Both the position numbers and the translations under genes were made by a program. Below are positions 10,943 through 21,482 of a DNA stretch of 64,000 nucleotides, one piece after another. Below the pieces are notes generated by a model. That model worked only from the letters and a program-made list of their open reading frames with translations, was not told where the DNA came from and searched no databases. Each line of letters opens with the position of its first letter. Positions within the stretch are counted from its first letter, which is position 1. Source of the DNA: Eremomyces bilateralis CBS 781.70 (lineage: Eukaryota > Ascomycota > Dothideomycetes > Eremomycetales > Eremomycetaceae); assembly GCF_010015585.1 (NCBI RefSeq), contig NW_022985107.1, positions 52,576 to 116,575 on the forward strand, read 5' to 3'.

Positions 10943-12511
10943 TTGGAAGGTCTCGTCCGTGATCGATTACAGTTACGGTGTGTCCTTCAAAATTGGCTGG
11001 GAAGTGTGTGGTAAGATTGTGGGGGAAGGGTGGAGGTGGGATGGACTTTGTGATGGGATGATGCTCTGGAAAATTTCGGGTTCCCCTCCATCCCAACAAG
11101 TTATGGTCTCGACTCCCAAGATACATGGCCCGCCCGTTAACCAATCACATCCTGCTCTTTTCACCATTTTTCGGGCCAATTCTTCTCGTGTCTCCCAAAT
11201 CGGGATCTGAATGTTAGGAAAATCGATTTCACCATTTCCTCTGTCGATGCGGTTGTTGGCGAGGATGCGCACGTGATGGCTGTGACTTCAAGTAGCTTTG
11301 CATTGATTGGTCCGATATAAACAGCTGTCAATATCGCAGTTCTGATTGGCTCATCTATGTCGTAGCTTTCACAGCCAACGGATGATTGGCTCACCCCATG
11401 AAATATTCAAAAGACGACTCATGATTGGTCTGATCCCGCAACGGCCTTTTGAAAGTTGAAACCACCTGAACATTCTGCTTGAGTAGGGTAGGTGATACTC
11501 CATATCCCGTTTCATTTAGACCATGCACCTCCGTACTTTTGATCAGTTATTAATTATGGCCGGCATGAAGTGGAACCATCGAGGCAGATGATGATCTTCA
11601 CGCGCCTATTAGGTGATCCCGTCGTTGCTCAATGCTCCGTGACGTGGAGGAATCATTTATGGTAATTGATGCCTACCTAATAGTAACTACCGATACCTAT
11701 TCCGTATGCCCACCCCATGCGTCACGGTCAAGCAAATAGAGTCAATCGCATCTCGACGACGTCCGGATGCATTCTAGATGAGTGGAATACTATCATGCAG
11801 GTGGGCCTTGCCCTATGCTCTACGGACATCACTCCTCATCCGGATTTCTATCTTTCCATTTGAGACGACTTCATGTTTCAACACAACCGTTGTTGGGATC
11901 AGTCTTCCATCACTCGTATTTTTGTTCTTGCATTGTTTGATGGTGTTTCTTGGAATCTGCAATGTCTACCTTTCCTTACGATTGCCGAGTGATTTGCGAC
12001 GCTATGCTTGCATTGTCGTTGATGTTATATTGCTCGACTACCCTGCCTAGTTTCATCGTCATTATTCACGAGGGACTTCAGCTAATCACCTCTATCTTTG
12101 CATTCCAAGCCAAGCCTTTAGTCTGGTTTGGGTTCGGGTTCCCCCCTCCCTAAAATGTTTCTAGACTCTCAGACTTCGCAGGGCTGTATATTCTACGTTA
12201 ACGGTAAATCTTTAGATGAAGCTCTCAACTAGATATGCTTGTGATTGCTTAGGTGCGATACTGATCTTACGGGGTGATCGACGCTCTCCACATTCTCTAT
12301 GCGTGCTCCCAGAGCCCCAAAGTTGTGCATGCGTATCGCGTAGAATGATGTGGACACTGACTTTTATGCTGCCAAGCATCATCCGGTGCGGCGATGACAG
12401 GATATATGTCCAGCGAATCTCGCTCATGGTTTGGAAGGTGGTTAGAAAGTCAATAAGACTCCAGCGTGGGAATACCCCTTATACTCGTCCACAGTCAACG
12501 TATCCATCGTC
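10943..12511. other. Intergenic region between ADE16/17 and the RTA1-like gene
   Basis: It holds the promoter of ADE16/17 (proximal, complement strand), the regularly spaced ATTGG array at 11305-11428 and about 1 kb with no recognisable coding content. Short ORFs at 11778-12153 and 12216-12569 have no family resemblance; the latter runs antisense or out of frame into the RTA1-like gene. Confidence 0.5.
11305..11428. promoter_or_regulatory. Four GATTGG (inverted CCAAT) boxes at 39-40 bp spacing
   Basis: GATTGG starts at 11305, 11344, 11384 and 11423, giving steps of 39, 40 and 39 bp; the DNA between boxes is not repeated. CCAAT boxes bind the HAP/CBC complex in fungi. The array lies 360-490 bp upstream of the ADE16/17 start and about 1.1 kb from the RTA1-like gene, so the purine gene is the likelier target. 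Confidence 0.45.
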
Positions 12512-13752
12512 ATGGCCTCAGAATCAGCAGTACCGGCAGGTATGCCTCCTGGTATGCCTCCTGGAATGATGCCGGGTGGGATGTCAGCTGGCGGTCTTCC
12601 ACCTGGATTCGGGGCTGGACCAATCAATCCATTCATGTACAAGCCGAATGTCCCTGGAAACGTGATCGGGACCGCGGTGTTTGGCCTAATCACGATCACG
12701 GCGGTCTTTCAGTGCATCAAATATCGGAGCTGGTACTTCCATCTGTGGGCACAAGCGTCGCTGAGTACGAGTTCATGCGTGGAAGTGAGTGGCACCGCTG
12801 ACCTCCTGCAGTTACGACGGTGGCATTGTCTATCCGGACGTTCGCTGCGATTCACCTGGGTGAAATGGAACCGTACATCATCTACTCGATCGCCGTTGGG
12901 TAGGTGGCTCTCCCACGTTCGAGGTTCTGGCGCTGATTGCAACAGCATCCCCCCAACCATGATCGCCATCGGATTGTTCATGACCTTCACCCGGATCATC
13001 TGGTTCGTCGCCCCAGACGAATGCATCACGATCCGTCACCTGTGGCTGCCGTCTGACTGGGTCACGTTCTTGCTCGGACTCATGTTTGCCGCGGCCGAAA
13101 TCATCCGCGCCGCCGGCGGCAAGCTCCATCTGGACAATATCGTCCTTCTCGCCGTGTGGATCCAATGGATCACGCTGGCGTGCTTTGTGGTCCTGGCGAC
13201 TCGGTTCTTGATCGAGAGCGAGTCGTGGGCGTGCTATCCCGACCGAAAGCAGTGGCGAAAACTGCTCGTGGCGGTCGAGGCCAGTGCATTAATCCTGATG
13301 GTAAGCGCCGAGGAATTCACGGACGGGACACCGCTAAACTCAATGCCAGTTCCGTGCCACGCATTCGATCGTCACTGTCCAGGAGTTGAAGAATCCGATG
13401 GCTTCCCAGAACAAGCATGAATGGATCTTCTGGGTGTTTGACGTCCTTCCAACTCTCGGTAAGCTGATTGCGACTCCTGGAAATCCATCGCTCACCACTC
13501 CCAGCTGTATATATCATCCAGGCGATCTGGCATCCCGGTCAGTACCTCCCCCGCTGGCTCACCACGTTTATTTTCCGGAAGAAACTGGTGGTGGCGGAAC
13601 GCCGTATCCGGGCGAGAGGGACGGGGTTCAACATCTCCCCTCCGATGCCGGCGGACCCCAAGTCCTTCGAGGTGACGTTTGCGGAAGTGGAGCTGGGGAC
13701 GGTTCGGAACGCGTACAATGGGCGGCGACCGCACGCTGTGCGTGCGTATTAA
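12512..13752 (+). CDS. RTA1-like multi-spanning membrane protein
   Basis: Five exons, 12512-12764, 12812-12899, 12946-13300, 13383-13458 and 13505-13752, give 339 residues. The N terminus is a Met/Pro/Gly-rich run (repeated PPGM) followed by YKPNVPGNVIGTAVFGLITI and the YRSWYF element typical of RTA1 proteins after helix 1. Later come PYIIYSIAVG, MIAIGLFMTFTRIIWFVAP, AAEIIRAAGG, HEWIFWVFDVLPTL and AIWHPGQYLPRWL. These match the RTA1 pattern of seven membrane helices with conserved loop motifs (gRii, iQaaGG, HEW, iWHPG). Members such as yeast Rta1, Rsb1 and Pug1 are linked to lipid-base or drug resistance in plasma or internal membranes. The introns are 46-82 bp; the first uses donor GTACGA and branch GCTGAC. 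The substrate is unknown. Confidence 0.76.
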
Positions 13753-14360
13753 GTCGCATGACGGGTGGACGGACGACGTCCGAACACCAACCTAGGTGTA
13801 ATTCTATCCAACGTAGTCACGAAATGAAATTTGCCAGCGTGAGGACGTGCTGGCCATGACCTATTGAACCCAAGATCCATGAATGTTCCGGAGCGAGATA
13901 TCCTGTGTGTCGAGCCAGGATCTTAGTTGAGGACTGGGAATAATGATCGTATACCGGAAGACTGGACGACATCCGGGAACCGGTCTAGCCAGTACAGTCT
14001 CTGAATTACGAAGATTCTGGCCAATCTTAACGCGGATTACCCTCCTTTTTAACAAAACGTAGGCGCCGGGAGTATTAGATTGTTTCTGCTTTAATTGGTT
14101 ATTTAAACAAATCAAGCTTATCCCGTTTCCAGATGTGGTCAGGTCTTGCGCTACTGGGAGTCGGAAATGGGAGCGGATGTCAAATCATGATGGATACCGA
14201 TATAAGACGGTAACAGAATTCCAGACTGGCTAAGCGTCACTTAACATCAAGCAACCGTGGATACAATTCCATCTAATTCATCGCCATAAAGGTTCGTATA
14301 TTAATAGAATCCCCGTAACGCCGATGCCATGCCGAACTTTTCCATGCGTTTGCGGTTCGT
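13753..14360. other. Intergenic region between convergent genes
   Basis: About 600 bp between the 3' ends of the RTA1-like gene (+) and the desaturase gene (-). No coding or repeat structure is recognised; two UTRs probably fill much of it. Confidence 0.5.
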
Positions 14361-15935
14361 TTAAGCCGCACTGGCCGTGGCCATGGGCTCCGCCATCTTC
14401 GTGACCTGCGCGCCGGGACGGATGATCCGGTTGCCGCCCTCGTCCTTGATGTAGGCGCCTTGCTGGTGCTCGCGCTTCCAGATCTCGACCTCCATGCCAC
14501 CACGGATGACGCCGATCCGCATGGTGGCGAGCAGGTTGTGGGCGGCGTTGCTGTGGCGGTAGACGCCGCCGTTGAAGGCGGCGGTGGCATCTTTGGCGAT
14601 GCCGCTGCGGATCATGGCCTTGCCGCCGGGGTGGTGGGCAGCAAAGTCGGAGATGTCGTGGACGACACCGGCGATGGAGATGAGGGCGCGACCGTTCTCG
14701 GACTGGGTGATGTAGTCGTCCCACTCCATAACGGGCAACTTGTCGATGGGGACACCCCAGTCGAGCTTCACGCGGCGCTGGTCGAGCTTCTTCTGGAGCT
14801 GCTGGACGCGGCCCATCTCGATGGCGTTGGCGGAGAAGGTCTTGAGGTCGGAGGCCAGACCGAGCTTCTTCATGGTCCAGATGAACCACTTGGTGGGGTC
14901 GTACTGCCACCACTGGATGGCATTGCGGTAGTCGGAGGGGAACTCGTGGTGGAAGTTGTGGTAGCCTTCGCCGAGGGTGACGACAGCGGTGATGACGTGG
15001 TCGCGGGGGGAGTTGCGGTCGTCGAAGGGCTGGTCGCCGAGCCAGTGGGCGAGCGAGTTGACGCAGAAGGTGGCTTGCTGGACGATGAAGATGCGGATGA
15101 GTCCGGCGTAGATGAAGCCGCCCATCCAGTCGTTCCAGGCCAATCCGCACACCAGGGTAGGGAAGGCGAGGCCCATGATGATGACGGCCTTCAGGAAGTG
15201 GCGGTGCTGGAAAGCGACGATGCGGTCCTCGTTGAGATCGGCGATGTCGACGCGGCCGATGCGTTTCGGGTTCTGCTTCATGATCATCCAGCCGAGATGC
15301 GAGTAAAGCAGCCCTTTGCGAACGCTGTAGGGATCCTTAATGGTGTCGGTGTATCGGTGGTGCGCTCGGTCTGTCACGGTCAGCTGTCGACTCGCCATGC
15401 GAAGGAAAGGGAGACATACGATCTCGCGACCACCAGCGAATGGAGCCTTCGACGGCGCCGGCTCCTGCCAAAGCTAAAAAGATCCGCAATGGGACGCTGG
15501 CGGAGTAGGATGTGTGCGCCCATAATCGGTGGTATCCTGCAGTGATGCCGAGACCTGCACGAGTGGTTAGCACAGCCGAGGCGCATGTGGCAGACATGGA
15601 CGAACCGGTGATGAAGTAGTAGATGACGGCGAAGACGGCGGTTTTGGTGTACAACGGGGTGGAGTACGCCTTGATGAAGCCGAGCAGAGGGACGGCCATG
15701 ATGAATGTGATGTTTCTGCATCGTGGTCAGCGTGGTCGACGACCGTGGCAATGGACGGAAAAGCTTACAGCCAGTTGATGTGCTGGTACCAGTTCCGGCG
15801 CGTCATGACGGTGTCGGCGATGTGAGGTTTGGGTTTGCCAGTGGACTTCTGGGTGGTATCGGTCGGAGCGTCCATGGTGGAAGGCTGGGGAAGAACGGCG
15901 GGATCGAGAGACCCGTCGACCATTGGGCCCGACAT
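14361..15935 (-). CDS. OLE1: Acyl-CoA delta-9 desaturase with C-terminal cytochrome b5 domain
   Basis: Complement-strand exons 15769-15935, 15420-15715 and 14361-15370 (introns 53 and 49 bp) give 490 residues. The start [14 protein letters not shown] was chosen because it leads into [20 protein letters not shown], the usual N-terminal element of fungal Ole1. The three histidine boxes are present: HRLWAH, HRAHH (formed exactly across the second splice junction) and HNFHH. Four membrane helices are expected around them. After residue about 360 comes a cytochrome b5 domain with the heme ligand motif HHPGG and the second histidine in HSNAAH. It introduces the 9-10 double bond in palmitoyl- and stearoyl-CoA at the ER, using its own b5 as electron donor. 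Upstream DNA has an 18-bp duplicated element and three TCATGTGA octamers. Confidence 0.95.
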
Positions 15936-16389
15936 GATGGGCGTGAGTTCGGAAGACGAAGCCACCGAGATCCAAACGACTACGGATTCGGACAGATGGG
16001 TAGCAGATGAAAGTGGTGATAAACAGGACTCAGACCAGCTGGGCAAGGACAGAGTGGAGGACAGGTGAGAGTGAAGGATGGGGTGGTGGGATGGAGACAA
16101 TATAAAGGGAAGCGTCCGCCGTGGTGTGACGACCGAGGAGGCGAAGATGAAGGAAGAGAGAAGAAATGGAGAAGGGATCGGAGGAAGATTAATTAGTGGG
16201 TAGCTAGAACGATGGATTTGATTGAATCATGAGCGCCATTTGCATGTGGATGGACTGTTGTTCTGTATACGGGAAGAAACGCAACCCGATTGTTCCGTTC
16301 AATAGAGGAGCAAGCAATTAACACTTGGAATTGTGTATAGGCGTCTGGTCACAGCTGACGATTGCTCAGTTCCTGTTCACCGCGAAGAC

Positions 16390-16428
16390 TCTGGACTCTG
16401 CCCTCTGGGGTCTGGACTCTGCCCTCTG
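16390..16428. repeat. 18-bp direct duplication separated by GGG
   Basis: TCTGGACTCTGCCCTCTG is repeated identically at 16390-16407 and 16411-16428, giving a 21-bp period. It lies about 455-495 bp upstream of the desaturase start codon. Confidence 0.8.
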
Positions 16429-16787
16429 CTCTCTCTCTCGACTCGGTATTGATACACTTCACATCTGAAGGGATTTCCAGAGAGAATTTCTACCGAGTCG
16501 GCGGCGGATGCAGATGACGATTCACAGTTCAGACGGTTGGGACTTGGGCCCAACAAGGGAACACACACCACCAATCAAAGGGAATGGTGTACCCTCTCCA
16601 CCAATCCGAGGGGTTTCTGTGAATTCTTGCAGATTCGTGTCGATTCGGAAGCGGAGTGGAAGGCCGATGTGATGATTCCGTTGCTGGAAAATGGGGGATG
16701 AATGGGGAGACGATTGGATGAGGGAGCCGGAGCCGGAGCGGAAAAGAAGAAGATTACTCCGGCTCCGTTGGAAAAGATCATATGGGA

Positions 16788-16832
16788 TCATGTGATCGAG
16801 ATCATGTGATAGGATCATAAGTGGTCATGTGA
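16788..16832. promoter_or_regulatory. Cluster of three TCATGTGA octamers
   Basis: TCATGTGA occurs at 16788-16795, 16802-16809 and 16825-16832. Each contains the E-box CATGTG, the kind of site bound by bHLH proteins (SREBP-type factors are one fungal group). The cluster is 268-312 bp before the CENP-L-like start and about 0.85-0.9 kb before the desaturase start. Confidence 0.4.
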
Positions 16833-17099
16833 CTCTCCCAGTTCAACCAACATGTTTGCCTTGGAGCCTTAGACATTTGATGGAGGGATCTTGATGCCTT
16901 GGAATCTTGCAGCCTCCACCTGCACGGCTGCACCTGCCCAGCGAATGACGTTCAGTTCCCGTTGTCTCCTTCCCTTTGTGGCTTCGTCAATGTTTATATT
17001 TTATTATATGGTACTAATCGATTCATGTTTTTCATGTAATGTACCAAATGCACTTGAATCACCATTCCCCTTGGCCCCTACAACCCTCCCTCCGCCACC

Positions 17100-18131
17100 A
17101 TGGAGAACGACCCGCCGTACCCCGTCTATGGCACCACCTACACTGCTTTTCGAGTCTCCCCACTATACCATCGTCCATCCAACCCATCCTCCGATCTCTC
17201 CCTCTCGCAACACGCCCGCCGCTTGCGCGATGTCTTGCGAGGTGACTCGGTTCGTGGAGTCCAGCTCTCCACGGGAGATTCCATGGTCGCTCCGGTCACT
17301 GGCACCCTCCAACGATGCACCTGGGAGCGGTTTGGCGACGAACCGACCTGGCATCGAGCACATGCGTTCACGGTTGGCGAACATGAGGACGACCTCTCCC
17401 AATCCACCGAGCAACCGACCTTGGCAGAGGCCGTGGGGATTCGCATCGAACTTCAGTACGACCGTGCCGTACACTCCGCCTTGCTCCTCAAAGATCCCGA
17501 ACCTTCATCCCCCACTCCGGGCTTCTCCTCGTTCCCGCTTCTTCTTCTCCGCATGCCAACGCACCTTCGCGACACCGTCATCGAATATCTCCAGCGCGCA
17601 TTTGATGCTCATATCGCTCCCCTCCGACTTCGAAGCGCTTTTCTCACCGCATCTCTCGAGCGATCCTTCGCCTCCTCACCAAACGATGATCTAGCGACCG
17701 TCGGCGGCGTCCAAATCCAACTTGCCTTCCCTTCCACGGACCCCTTGCTACGGACCGTCGACATCTCCCTGACCCACGACGATATTGCGTCCTTTGTCGA
17801 TCGTGGCCAGTCCGAATCGAAGACGGACCCGCCCATCTCCGGTCCCTTCACCGCCGCGTTGGATCGATACATCAGCGAGCATTTGGCATTCTCCCTGCGA
17901 CATCCGGCCGTGAGCGTCATTAAAGTCGCGTGTGCGCAGTTCGCATTCACTGCCGAAGGCAAGGTCAAAATCACTCCTCCCATGGACTCGGATCAACTGG
18001 ACCACTCGGGCGTGGACCTGGATGCGACCGAACGAATGCCGGAGTGGTTGTACAAGGTCTTGATTAAGGAGGCTCGCACTAGTCAATCTGCGGTTGCAAT
18101 GGAAGACGTGGCCACCAAAGTCGCTGGATGA
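17100..18131 (+). CDS. Inner kinetochore protein CENP-L / Fta1 (Sim4 complex)
   Basis: Intronless frame of 343 residues. The N-terminal block YPVYGTTYTAFRVSPLYHR, then LSQHARRLRDVLRGDSVRGV and a G-x-L-x-x-C-x-W element (GTLQRCTWERFGDE), is the signature of the fungal CENP-L/Fta1 family (Iml3 in yeast). The central part holds LLLLRMPTHLRDTVIEYLQRAFD and the C-terminal part a beta-rich domain ending in a helix (MPEWLYKVLIKEA). The protein is expected in the constitutive centromere-associated network with CENP-N (Chl4), binding centromeric chromatin. No signal peptide or membrane segment is present. It is convergent with the amidase gene, with only about 98 bp between the two stop codons. Confidence 0.78.
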   Translation: MENDPPYPVYGTTYTAFRVSPLYHRPSNPSSDLSLSQHARRLRDVLRGDSVRGVQLSTGDSMVAPVTGTLQRCTWERFGDEPTWHRAHAFTVGEHEDDLSQSTEQPTLAEAVGIRIELQYDRAVHSALLLKDPEPSSPTPGFSSFPLLLLRMPTHLRDTVIEYLQRAFDAHIAPLRLRSAFLTASLERSFASSPNDDLATVGGVQIQLAFPSTDPLLRTVDISLTHDDIASFVDRGQSESKTDPPISGPFTAALDRYISEHLAFSLRHPAVSVIKVACAQFAFTAEGKVKITPPMDSDQLDHSGVDLDATERMPEWLYKVLIKEARTSQSAVAMEDVATKVAG

Positions 18132-18229
18132 GAAACAGATCTTGGCTGATGATGATTAATTACTGATTAGATGCCTCCAGATTGGCCTCGCTATTTACAG
18201 ATTTGTGATGCAGTTCTACACGGTCATTC

Positions 18230-20517
18230 CTAGAAGCCGACTCGCCCCGTTTTGACCGTCTTCAGAACCCCCTCGTCCGCCAATTTCTCCACCAGGTCGA
18301 AGAGCATGCCATCGCATCCGCGGCGCACGATGATGTTGATGGTGACCGGGACCATCTCCGTTGTTTGCGTGATCGGGCTGACGTACTCGACTTGACCGAT
18401 GGGGATCGTGTAATCCGCACACGCGTAAATCGGGCAGATGTTGGCTTCCGTCATGAGGGTGTTCTTCTTCTTCGTCGCCAAGTACGACGCCGCCGGATCC
18501 TCGTTGAGGTCCCGTTCGCGGAACGATGGCTTCCCTCCCGTCCCGATGTCGTTGAGCATGATGGACTCACTGCACTGCGTGTCGGACGACGGCTGGATTT
18601 CGCTATCGTACCAGTCCGCCGCGTATTTCCGGACCGCTTGCGCCTCGACGTACTCCGCGTAGGTGTACGGTGTCCTCCCGGACGTGGCGTTGGCGTACCG
18701 CAACCACCCGGACCGTGCCGAAGGGTCGATGGGGGGGAAGCGACCGTCGAATTTGGCGCCATACTCGCGGACCAGCGGTTCCCCGACTGTGGTCCATTGT
18801 GAATACCCGGCGATGACGCTCGTCGCACCGCTAAAGGCACTGACGTTGCGAGCGACGGGATCCGATGCGGTGAGGATCGACTCCGTAAAGTTGAACTCGC
18901 GCACCTGCATCCCAAACACCCGTTGTAGTCCGGCGATGAACTCCTCCAGGACCGGCTGTGCCGCCGAGTTGTTGAGAGGAAGGTAGTCGACCGGGTACAG
19001 GATCGTCGACGGCCACGCCGTAAGCGCTGGGGCATCGGCCGAAAATGCATCCCCCCCTAGAGGACCCGGAGGGACGACGAGGGGTTCCAGTCCGGTGGTA
19101 TTGGTATCCTGATACAACTCGGGCGTGTACCACGCTCGGGCGAATTTGACCCAGTCGTATGGTGACCGCGAGAACACGCCTGCCGTGTCGGTGGAGCCTC
19201 CCAATGGCATCACGCCCTCGAGTGACATGAAGCCTTGGCTCGGCCGATTTCTATTGTGCAATCAGTCTTTCGCTCCATGCATTGCCGAATATGAGACGTA
19301 CCCGTATGTCCCCGACACCGCCGCCGGACGTCGCATGGATGACCCCGTGTCCGAACCGATCGCATAATCTAACCAGTCATAGGCCGCAATGGAGCAACCG
19401 CCGCCAGCCGATGAAGCCGAGCATGTGAGCCAGCCGTCGCCACGGGGATTGAACGGATATTGCTGGACGAATGAGCAATGTTCTCGCAGGTTGCATGGAT
19501 CGACTCACCTCATCATACCAATCCCAAGGATTGGCCCCCGACGCAAACTGCGCCAGCTTTTGTTTTCCAACGAGCACCGCACCCTGATCGATCTACGCGG
19601 CATGTCAGTCAACGTCACGGTCGTGGGATGCTCGTCTTACCAGGCGCTGGATACTGGGTGCGTTTTCCGTCTGCACCGGCATCACCTGCGCATATGCGAT
19701 GCTTCCACCGGATGTGACCAGCCCTTTCATTCCGTACAGATCCTTGACGCCGACCCGCTTGCCCGCCAATGGCCGGGTGTCGCCGAAGTTGTAGATCCGT
19801 GACGGAACCCTGCACATGTTAGCCAGCACTTCCACTGCCGGTTCGGAAGACGTACGGGATGAGAGGATTCCAGCCCTTGGACCGTCCCGCTTCGGTCCAG
19901 GTTCCACTTCCGTCGTTGGAATCATAGGTGCCGTAGAGGAAGGTTTTGTATGAATCCTCGTACAACCGGTAGACCGCTCCGAGCGAAACCGACTGCTGGG
20001 TTATGACCGCGGCGTATGGACCGGATGCGGGTTGCACGGACGGCTTCTGGACCTGAATCACGGTGACCTGGTGGTCTCCACTCGGAACGCGCACCTCGGG
20101 GGTGACGAAGAGCTTGGGGATCGACAACGAGTCCAGCATCGACAACACCGACGCATCTAGATCGAGGCTGTTCGACTCGGAACGGATGTACAGCGCGTGC
20201 AGGAAGTCCTCGGAATACACGTCGTCCTCCCGTGCGAAGCTGCCCAAGACGCCCTCCAGGTAGGCCGCATCCATCGACGATTCCGCCGTGTAAACGACGG
20301 TCAGCGGAACGACGGATTCACTCGATGCCTTGGAGCAATCACCCTCCAGGACCGCTTTGGGATGTCGACTATTCGCGAGGTATTGGATGCCTCCCAGCTC
20401 GAACATGTCGTCCCCCTCTAGCGTCCTCTGGACGGGCTTGTACTCCGCGCGCTGCACTGGCGCTGCGAGGGCCGAAGCCGCCGCAAGCAGCGAAGCGAAG
20501 AGGGTGGTGGACTTCAT
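18230..20517 (-). CDS. Secreted amidase-signature protein with large N-terminal domain
   Basis: Five exons on the complement strand, 19856-20517, 19641-19809, 19509-19592, 19302-19462 and 18230-19250 (introns 46-51 bp), give 698 residues. The N terminus [20 protein letters not shown] is a clear signal peptide. Residues to about 215 form a separate domain without amidase motifs. The amidase-signature core follows: [12 protein letters not shown] carries the catalytic Lys, SASSAGGG the cis-Ser and [12 protein letters not shown] the nucleophile Ser. It then continues into [22 protein letters not shown]. The mature enzyme should be extracellular or in the secretory pathway and hydrolyse an amide; the substrate cannot be told. 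Fungal genomes often label this architecture as a glutamyl-tRNA amidotransferase A-like amidase, but the signal peptide and extra domain make that function unlikely. The exact phase of every junction restores known motifs, so the model is firm. Confidence 0.88.
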
Positions 20518-21482
20518 AGCGGCGGAATCGAGAAAAGTTGACCTTCTTTTTCTTCCATGGCAACTCCATCCATCCCGTTCATTTTTATACTTCGCACGGC
20601 CCCCAATATCCGACCCGCCAACTGGTCACTAACGGCCTGATAAGTGCTATCTAACCGCATCGCGGGGCATTCCTTCCATCATTTCCGTCCGAGATGCGGC
20701 ATCCATAAGGGACGAAGGAAATGGGCAGGGAGGTCAGATGGATACTAATGATTCGCTAGGATGATTTCGGCCTGATATCGCCTGGGCACGCTGAGAAGTG
20801 GGACCTGAGCAGCGGAGGATTCGATCTACACATGTTGGAGCACTCGTAGAGTCGTAGTCTAGTGTGCACAACGTGGCTTATCTTTGGGATCCGGGGGTGT
20901 GGAGATGGGTCTTGCCGATCGATGTTACGAGGAACGGAATGGTGATATGATGAGGTGTTTCTCCACGAGTCGCAAGGTAAAATTTCATATGAGAATTGAG
21001 GACCGGTCAGATCCATGAAGTCGTTATAAACGCCAGTCTGAAAGTGCTTTTTCGCGTCCGTTCAACCCAAGAAGCCATTCTACAATAAACGCCACTCGCA
21101 AGCGCCTTTCGCATAACGAGAATACACTCCTCACAATCGGAGAATCTTTATCGCTCATACGATAAGGGAGATTGCTGTTGGGAGAACACGGTAATCAACT
21201 TGACCTTTGCCAAACCCATCGTGCCCATGATTAATGAGAGAGATAACATCTTTGCACTTATCGTCTTTGCTACTACTTGTCCGTTTTGGGGTTCCGTGTA
21301 CGTTTTCGAATCTACCGAGTGGGAGTGGGTGTGTTGCTTCCGAAGGCCGAAGGCACAATGTATTTAAGCGCAAATCTGCCGCTACGTCAAAGACCCGCAT
21401 TTCAACTTTATCAGCGAGGATGAGCATTCATTAATATTACCACATCAGGAATCCAGGATCGAAGGATCGGAGTGGGTACGAC
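20518..21482. other. Promoter of the amidase gene and spacer up to the hAT element
   Basis: About 970 bp without recognisable genes. A short stretch near 21030-21130 has two similar CTTTTCGCGT/CCTTTCGCAT-like words of uncertain meaning. The left hAT target duplication begins at 21475. Confidence 0.45.

Larger units (their letters stand above)
15936..17099. other. Shared promoter region of the desaturase and CENP-L-like genes
   Basis: Divergent intergenic region of about 1.16 kb. The part next to the desaturase gives a short antisense ORF but no independent gene. It contains the direct repeat at 16390-16428 and the octamer cluster at 16788-16832. Confidence 0.5.

Noticed and set aside
12742-12811. 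Apparent frameshift or 26-nt intron in the RTA1-like gene
   Set aside because: Using the GTGAGT at 12785 seemed to need a one-base deletion or a 26-nt intron. Donor GTACGA at 12765 gives a normal 47-nt intron and keeps frame, so no defect is claimed.
14460-15545. 361-codon + strand ORF rich in Val/Gly/Asp/Glu
   Set aside because: It is the antisense shadow of the desaturase gene; GC-biased codons keep the opposite frame open.
18132-18229. Possible regulatory hairpin between the convergent CENP-L and amidase genes
   Set aside because: Only about 98 bp with no clear inverted repeat; probably overlapping 3' UTRs.
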